A stretch of 64,000 bases of DNA from Albugo candida (lineage: Eukaryota; Oomycota; Peronosporomycetes; Albuginales; Albuginaceae). Location of the stretch: assembly GCA_905220665.1 (NCBI GenBank), contig CAJNAR010000034.1, positions 1-64,000 of the forward strand, written 5' to 3'. Both the position numbers and the translations under genes were made by a program. Position 1 is the stretch's first letter. Every line of letters starts with the position of its first letter. Shown piece by piece: positions 57,906 through 64,000 of this stretch. Below the pieces are notes generated by a model, which worked only from the letters and a program-made list of their open reading frames with translations, did not search any database and had not been told where the DNA came from.

Positions 57906-59332
57906 CTTCAATGCTAGCAAATATCTCTTAGTTTAGGAGACTACAAGAAGGAGACAATCTTGGAAGCTATGGCAACTTTGAAGGCATCTGTCTGAGGAGC
58001 AGGAGGAGGCTGATAAATCTACGGCTTCCAACGAGGGTGAGAGCATCGGTGCAACGGAGCTCTGTAGCACCGATATTGATGATCAGGATGCTGACACTGG
58101 AATACCAACGACATGAAGGATTAATGGCGGATGGGTCTTCTGGATGGAGTTGCACAGCCGTCTGCCTTGTCAGACATGCAGCTGTAGTAGAAGGGGGAGG
58201 AAGCAATTACGGGAAACCTCAACAACAGTAGAGCAGGTAGGAACCCACCAATTGGCGATGACAGAAACTGTTGAAGGAGTTTTTGCGGGCGGCCAAGGAT
58301 CCAGGAAGAGGAAACATTCGTAGCTGACCAAGTCCTCCTCCTCCGACGAGAACGCAAAGAGCAGTGGTAAAGATAACAACTCCGAAAAAAATGATCAGTG
58401 AGAACTCCAAAATACTAATGATTTTAGGTGGATACAAAACCAAGGCAATTAGTCTGATTCAATTGGAAGTATAAAACATGTAACAAAGACGTTGTCTAAC
58501 ACAGGGGTTTCAAGCATACACATACTTAGAATAGGCACATCCAGTCAATAAAATAAGAACTGAGTTGTACTTGCCTTCGCCGCACCGGGCTACATTGATT
58601 CTCAAGTGCATAAATAGAAGAAAAAGACCATTTGTGCCACTTTATCCGCCCATTATCAGGTAAAATCGTTCATTTGGACGTGATACTGCTTTCTCGAGCA
58701 CTGAATTGAGTGGTACACGCTGGATCAATAGTACAATCATCAGACTTGTGATCGTATATAATGCTATATTATTATGATTCCTCAGTAAAATTGAAACGGA
58801 AAAAAGCTGTCGGAAGCTGTTCTACTCCTCCCAGACCATAAAGTACAAAGCCTTTTGATTTTTTGTTTCATGGCGCCGGCATAATAAAAAATGGACACGA
58901 CACCCTTCTGCAGTATCATGCCCTTGACCCCAGATTCTTTGTCGAGCACATTTTTCGCTACTATGGGATCATTTTATTCTTGAAGCGCGATTGGAGAAAG
59001 AGCATTACCATATCCCCTTGCAGCATGTATAATTATGGAGCTGCCGCGACGGACATCTAAATAGTCGACTTCAGATAAAAGACTGAAAAATCGCTAGGCA
59101 TATGGTTTGGACAAAGCGTCTGTCTGATCATTCCCTCGACTTGAATGCTTCGAAAAGAAATTATTGTAATTTCGAATTTGTTACCCTTCCCATATCGGTC
59201 AGCGTTGCATATTAGAGAAGAGTATGTTTCTCTCTGCAATATATTCTTTTGCTGGGCTTAGAACTTCGTTTTGTGTGTGAGTAGATTACTATTTTTACTA
59301 CCTCTTTATACAAGCTATCTTTTATGTGATTA
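57906..59332. other. Low-density region without a supported gene
   Basis: Several frames of 60-80 codons on both strands at 57960-58440 overlap each other and are unassigned; they probably include the end of hAT-2. A 65-codon plus-strand frame at 58863-59060 is hydrophobic in part but lacks support. No repeat shared with the rest of the window was found here. Confidence 0.35.
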
Positions 59333-59630
59333 ATCTATTCAATCATATCGAGGTGACCCAGCCGTTCCCAAGTCGACCTTGAAGACCCATAATCTAACGA
59401 GGTAGTCAACTTTGGCGAGCGCGGTGCAATATGCACCCAACTCAAACTTCCTTTCATCAATATTAAAATTAAAGTACGTACTGAGAAAGCAAATTGCATC
59501 CTACAGGTAACCATCATAGACAATGAAGATCAAGTCTTCCGACTCTCATGGCACCAAAAACTACTACGGCACAATACTAGACGCGATATAATGTAAGTGT
59601 CATCAAATACAAAGCTGCTTCAGTTCATCT
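59333..59630 (+). pseudogene. SEC-B copy 2, truncated by copia-3
   Basis: The plus strand matches the reverse complement of 18430-18650 in nucleotides and protein. catatcgaggtg (59344) is followed by VNFGERGAICTQLKLPF (from about 59408), then the equivalents of KQIAS (59487), EDQVFRLSWHQK (about 59525-59560) and a YYG-like segment, with one or two frame shifts. The similarity ends at cagttcatct (59630), directly at the start of the copia-3 LTR. The missing downstream part should lie beyond the right edge of the window. The upstream start and signal peptide were not found. Confidence 0.7.
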
Positions 59631-59759
59631 TCTTGGAAGTACTTGAGAAAGGTACTTAGGTTTCTAGTCGCATTTGGTACTTAGTATAAACTACTGGTTA
59701 GAATTTGAATTTTCTAAGAATAAAACCTCAGTTTTGAGAATTTTTTTCTTCCAACGCAA
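59631..59759 (+). repeat. Probable 5' LTR of copia-3
   Basis: It begins tcttggaagtacttgagaaa and continues ggtacttaggtttc, matching the start of the presumed 3' LTR at 63968 (tgttgaaagacttaagaata, tgccttaggtttc) at roughly 75%. It ends near ttccaacgca, followed about 60 bp later by the gag start. Only ~33 bp of the 3' LTR are inside the window, so the pairing rests on a short comparison. Confidence 0.5.
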
Positions 59760-59818
59760 CCGTCTTCGCTCACCTACCAGCAGAATAGAAGCCCATCAAG
59801 ATTCCAGAAGCCAAGACC

Positions 59819-60835
59819 ATGGAAGAATCCGATGGATCAGATGAGTTGAAGATGGACGGAATGCTGCTGCTGGAGACACTCGGCAATCCACTGGACAGCA
59901 AAACCGAGCGGAGCGTCAGCTCACCCGTACCACCATCACCTGCACGAACGGAAGGCGTATTTTTTGGGCCAAACAACCAAGGACAGGTTTGACAATGTCA
60001 TCTCTGGTTGCGAAATCGATGAAGCATCGTGAAAGTGGGATGAGGAGAATCTTTGTCCATGCGATGCAACAAAATGCGCTGGACGGGCTCAACCGAGTCA
60101 GATTCGCGTCAGCAAGGGGTATGAAGCTCGCAATTTAGCCATGAGACGGGAAAGAAACATACTCTGGGCCTGAAGCGCCGTTTTCACAATGGGGTTACCG
60201 TTTCTTGCGGCAAGTATCGCATGCTTAAAAAGCATCTGGCAGGAGTTGGAGTGAGGTGGTGAAGCTGGACTTCCTAGGACGGCATCGGAGCGGCAAAAAG
60301 CTGACTGAATACGAGCAGCAAGTCCCCAAATGGGTGACACAGTGCTCTAGTGCTGAAGAACTGTAAACGGAATCAACAAATTTTTCGGCCCAACATCACC
60401 AGAAATAGAGCAACACGCTTTTGTACCGCAACAAAAACAACCGGACGTTCTTGGAGCGAACATTTTCCATTCCTGTCGGCAGTCAGTGAAGCAGTCGGTG
60501 GAGCAGATGATATGCTTCTGTAAAGCGTTATCAAGTACGCAAAACCTAAATTCAAACAAGCTCTAATGGCCGGAGTCAACAGAATGAGAGAACACCAAAC
60601 GGCAAGCCGAGGGTTGTGTTCCCAGCTTATGGATTCAGACATCAGTGGTGCACCAAGAGAGCCAAAGAAATGCACTCGCGACCGAATCGGTGCGATAAGG
60701 GAATCGAAGCCGAAGAGGCGAATGAACTGCTACAATTGCGGGAAAAGTGTACATATGGAAAGGATTGCCGGAATCAGAGCTCCATCAGCAACGGAGACAT
60801 CGTTTTAGGGATTGGATGCAAAAGTACTGCGTTGG
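59819..60835 (+). pseudogene. copia-3 gag relic
   Basis: ATG at 59819 opens MEESDGSDELKMDGMLLLET and continues to a TGA near 59992 (FFGPNNQGQV). Frames then shift. The end of gag at 60566-60808 has KRRMNCYNCGKSVHMERIAG, a zinc knuckle with the first two Cys present and the H/C part altered by a frameshift (the next frame gives YGKDCRNQSS). Confidence 0.8.
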
Positions 60836-62160
60836 AACAAACGAAGACAGTATGGATTATAGACAGTGGATCCAGATAGCATCTCGTAACGGATATAAGC
60901 ATGTTACAACATCGAAAGGAATGCAACGAATCATGCATAATTCCAAATGGAAAGGAAATGGAGATAAGATGGACAGGATCTTCGAGCATTATCGCAACAT
61001 TCAAGGGTTTACCGAGGAATGTTCTCTTGAACAATGTGAAACATTTGGAACACCTCCCTTGGAACATTGTCTTTTATGGAAAGTTGGAGGAGGCAAAGGG
61101 ATGCAAGTTGATCTATCAAGCAGATGGATCGAGAGTTTATCAAGATACTTCTGATGACGTGATCGTCTTCGAAGTGGTCATGGTCAAGAACGCTCTCAGT
61201 ATTGAGACAGAAAGTCAAGAACGCATATCAATTTTTATGGACATACCTGCTTCACTTGAGTCCGTGGACAAAACAAACAAGCAGATGGAAAGTCTTCTAC
61301 ACATCCAGCAACGATTTGGTCATCTATATTACGATAATATTTTTATGAGCGTAGAGAAAAGCTTCTGAAATCAGGGATCGATATTGATGACCATCGGCGA
61401 TTGAAATGCGTTACTTGCGCGGAAAGCAAGCAAACAAAGAACAAACAGTCGGGAAAAGACACCGATATAAACTCACCAATGGAACGAATTGGTGGAGTCA
61501 TATGCAGTGATCCGAAGGGTCCGATAACGTCCCTAAACCGACGAGGAAAACGATTTACGTCAGTTTCATCGAATACAAATCGAACTATTGTGGGGTGTTC
61601 TTGGCCAAGACTAAAAGTGAGGCAGCTATAAAGCTCTAGGAGTTCCTAATTTACTTCGAGAATCCATTTGATTGCAAGATTCATGTTCTACGAACTGATG
61701 GCGACGCAGAATACAGAAATGTCGTTTTTTTTTGCAAAGATGAGGGAATGCAAACTCAAATCAGTGAGGCCAAAAATCAAGCATCGAATGGGAAATCTGA
61801 ACGAATGCATAGAAAAGTCATGAGCCAATGTCGTCTATGATATTTGAAAGATACAGGAAGCTATATTTTTGGGTAGATGCCGCAAAATATGCGACATATT
61901 ACCTTAAAAGAAGCCCAACCAGAGGGAATGGAGGAAGACAATCCTTATGAATGTGTTTTCCGAGAAGGATACAAATCTACTTGATGTCGTAACATTCGGC
62001 TCCCGTTGTTCGGTTCGAGTTTGAATTGGAAAAAAGTCTCTCGCAAAGCGAAGTGAACGAGGCATTGTCATCGGAAAATGCAATGGAAACAAACGGTATA
62101 AAGTTTATCCACCCAAATCAAAAATTGACATTATTAATCAACACGTTTCAAATATGTAGT
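60836..62160 (+). pseudogene. copia-3 protease and integrase relic
   Basis: WIIDSGSR near 60853-60876 is the protease active site (WIIDSG). A 155-codon frame at 60901-61368 covers the rest of protease and the GAG-pre-integrase, with LPWNIVFYGKLEEAKGCKL and HIQQRFGHLYYDNI. At 61401-61631, LKCVTCAESKQTKNKQSGKD gives the CxxC of the integrase zinc domain and GGVICSDPKGPITSLNRRG its first catalytic Asp block. The remaining integrase (61640-62160) is split over several frames (EGMQTQISEAKNQASNGKSE). Confidence 0.85.
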
Positions 62161-62331
62161 CAACATTAGAAGGAGAAAATGACAATGGAATTGTAAATTT
62201 GAAGGGGCGTCAGCAGGATTCGACAGATGCTGACGTGAAGCTCATAAGGATAACAACGCTAAAAGGGACTCAATCAAAATTGCTACAAGAAGACGAAGTG
62301 AAGCTCAACAAGAAGGATACGAGAAACAAAG

Positions 62332-63840
62332 ATGGTTGCCAGAAACCAAGGAGGTGAAGCTTCAGATCGAAAGATTGTTCCCGTGCCTATTCATCCGGAG
62401 CCGAAGACGTACAACCGAGTAATGAAGCCAGTAGAGCATGTCGAATGGAAGGAGGCTGCAGACGCAGAACTAACCTCACTGGAGAAAACCCTTCCATGGA
62501 CGATTGTACCAAGAAACAAAGATATCAATGCCTTACATATCAAGTGGGTACTCAAGCGTAAAACGGAGTCAAACGGCAACCTGGAAAGGTTCAAGGCTAG
62601 AATGATTGCCTGCGGGAAAGAGAAAGAATTTTGAAGTCAACTACGATATGGCATTTACAGCAGTCATCGATTTAGGAACAGCAAAGCTCATACTAGCTTT
62701 AGTGAGGATCTGGGAAATGCCAGCGAGGCATGGTGACGTACATAATGCGTACGTGAAGGCACCAGCAGAAAAAAAAACCTAGACCTGTACTTTCACGTGA
62801 CTCAAGGAAGGTGGAAATTTCGATTTTGAAGATGGATGAACTCGGTGTTACGAATCGTGTCCAAGCGGTACTGCGATTACATAGAGTCTATATGGGCTGC
62901 AATAAGGAGGAAGGCTATTGATTCACCTGTTGCATGAGAAGCTAAGCGATGCAGATTTCAAACAAAGTCTAACAGACTCATGTTTATATTTCGACCAAGA
63001 CACAAATCGAATTACGGGTTTCGGGGTATATGTCGACGATATACTGATAACGGGGAAAAGTTGTTCGAGAATCGAGTTGATATTTGATAGTCTTTCAAGG
63101 CTTTCAATCAAGAATCTCGAACCCGTCAGCAAGTTCTACATGGGAATTAATAACGAAAATGGGTCTCTATGAAGTGCATACGGTCCTCACGCCTATCGGT
63201 CAAAACTACAGCGATAGCACAACACCGAAATCGGACTGCTTGAGGATGCTTGTAGTCAAGAAGCCAACTATCAAGAAGTTTCAGTCTTTGGCGGGCAGCC
63301 ATTTATGGGTTGCGCGTTGCACTCGTCCAGACATCAGCACAAGCTGACGAAACGAAGTCATGCACCAACAACAGCCGATTGGACGTTGATTGTCAGATTG
63401 CTGAAGTATCTCAAGGGTACGAAAAGTCTAAAGGTCTATTTGGGTGGTGAAGTATGCCCCAATCCCAGAAAAGTCACTCTAGAATTGTTCTCAGATGCTG
63501 ATTATGCGGCGGATTCTGAAATGAGAAGGAGCGTATCTGATGCAGTATTTATTTTGAAACGAATGGCGATCAGCTGGTCATGCAAAAAGCAGCATTCAGT
63601 GGCATTATCGACGATGGAAGCGGAGTTCGTAGCAGAATCGAAGGCATCGCAGGAATTACTTTGAGCAAGGAATTATTCAAAGGGTTGCAAGTCAAAGTGA
63701 AGGAGCCAATGATCTTGTGGATGAATAACCAGGCGGTTATCAGTCAGTTTTTCAACGAAGCTACTTCAGTCAAGGCTAAGCATATCGACGTCCGACTATA
63801 ATTCGTCAGAGCTAACATGGCCAACCAAAATATCGCACCG
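62332..63840 (+). pseudogene. copia-3 reverse transcriptase and RNase H relic
   Basis: RT begins at 62332-62634 with VEWKEAADAELTSLEKTLPW, WTIVPRNKD, IKWVLKRKTESNGNLERFKA and ARMIACG. The catalytic box is intact at 62918-63172: GFGVYVDDILITGKS. RNase H at 63305-63664 reads LLKYLKGTKSLKVYLGG, LFSDADYAADSEMRRSVSDA and VALSTMEAEFVAESKASQE. At 63580-63801, MNNQAVISQFFNEA and KHIDVRL close the polyprotein. Stops and frameshifts near 62634, 62780 and 63172 break it. Confidence 0.9.
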
Positions 63841-63967
63841 AGGTACGTGCATAGTTCGAAAATGATGGCCGACTTGCAGAAAAAGGTGTTTCCGACACCG
63901 AGATTTCTTCAGCCAAGAGAGTTATGTTCAAGATGAAAAAATCAAAGTGCAACCAGAAAGGAAGGAG

Positions 63968-64000
63968 TGTTGAAAGACTTAAGAATATGCCTTAGGTTTC
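63968..64000 (+). repeat. Start of the copia-3 3' LTR, cut by the window edge
   Basis: tgttgaaagacttaagaata follows the polypurine tract gaaaggaaggag, the standard position for a 3' LTR. It resembles the sequence starting at 59631. Confidence 0.6.

Larger units (their letters stand above)
59631..64000 (+). mobile_element. Ty1/copia element (copia-3), right end outside window
   Basis: Plus-strand relics follow copia order: gag (59819-60830), protease (about 60836-61150), GAG-pre-integrase and integrase (61250-62160), RT (62332-63172) and RNase H (63190-63840). A polypurine tract, gaaaggaaggag, at 63956-63967 directly precedes the LTR start at 63968. The element inserted in SEC-B copy 2. Frames are broken in every domain, but several segments are long and the RT YVDD box is intact, so it is less decayed than copia-1. 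Confidence 0.88.

Noticed and set aside
1..64000. CRISPR arrays, bacterial operons, rRNA genes
   Set aside because: No short regularly spaced repeats, no Shine-Dalgarno-spaced gene clusters and no rRNA-like sequence were seen. The window is eukaryotic in character.

Overview
The window looks like accessory, repeat-rich nuclear DNA of an oomycete, most likely a biotrophic plant parasite of the Albugo or downy-mildew type. The reasons are the style of the copia, LINE, MULE and hAT remains, the very short apparent introns, and a lineage-specific family of secreted-looking proteins. The genus is an inference. No housekeeping gene, rRNA, ordinary tRNA gene or CRISPR array was recognised.

Layout. 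1-8105: satellite array of about 10.5 units of ~758 bp. 8106-12935: minus-strand Ty1/copia relic (copia-1). 12941-15520: Mutator-like element (MULE-1) bounded by ~100-bp terminal inverted repeats. 15521-25154: low-density DNA holding two protein families, SEC-A (decayed copy 16613-17420; nearly intact copy 20875-22017) and SEC-B (18240-18860). 25155-27434: truncated LINE-2, plus strand. 27435-32830: small coding-like relics, a hAT transposase relic (hAT-1) and a second MULE relic (MULE-2). 32835-39832: a SINE fragment joined to a long minus-strand LINE (LINE-1). 39813-47089: a minus-strand host-like gene (gene X) split by copia-2 (40387-46021). 47090-53990: low-density DNA with the third SEC-A copy (51165-52295) and a small secreted ORF (53191-53433). 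53990-55056: LINE-3. 55440-57905: hAT-2 carrying two SINEs. 57906-64000: the second SEC-B copy, truncated by copia-3, which runs off the right edge.

Biology. Essentially every transposon coding region is broken by frameshifts and stops, so this is an old TE graveyard. Two layers stand out. First, SEC-A exists as three same-strand copies. Two keep about 376-380 codons from a signal peptide to a shared C-terminal region, and each is interrupted by exactly one in-frame stop at a different place. Their upstream regions are also alike, so whole loci were duplicated. Second, a 243-bp tRNA-derived SINE is present in three full-length copies with 15-18 bp target-site duplications, plus one truncated copy.

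The structural history can partly be read. Copia-2 carries a SINE, sits inside gene X, and is flanked by an unusual ~175-bp duplication of gene X. Copia-3 cuts SEC-B copy 2. LINE-1 and LINE-2 form an inverted pair with a ~1.4-kb nearly identical tract inside more diverged sequence, which suggests gene conversion.
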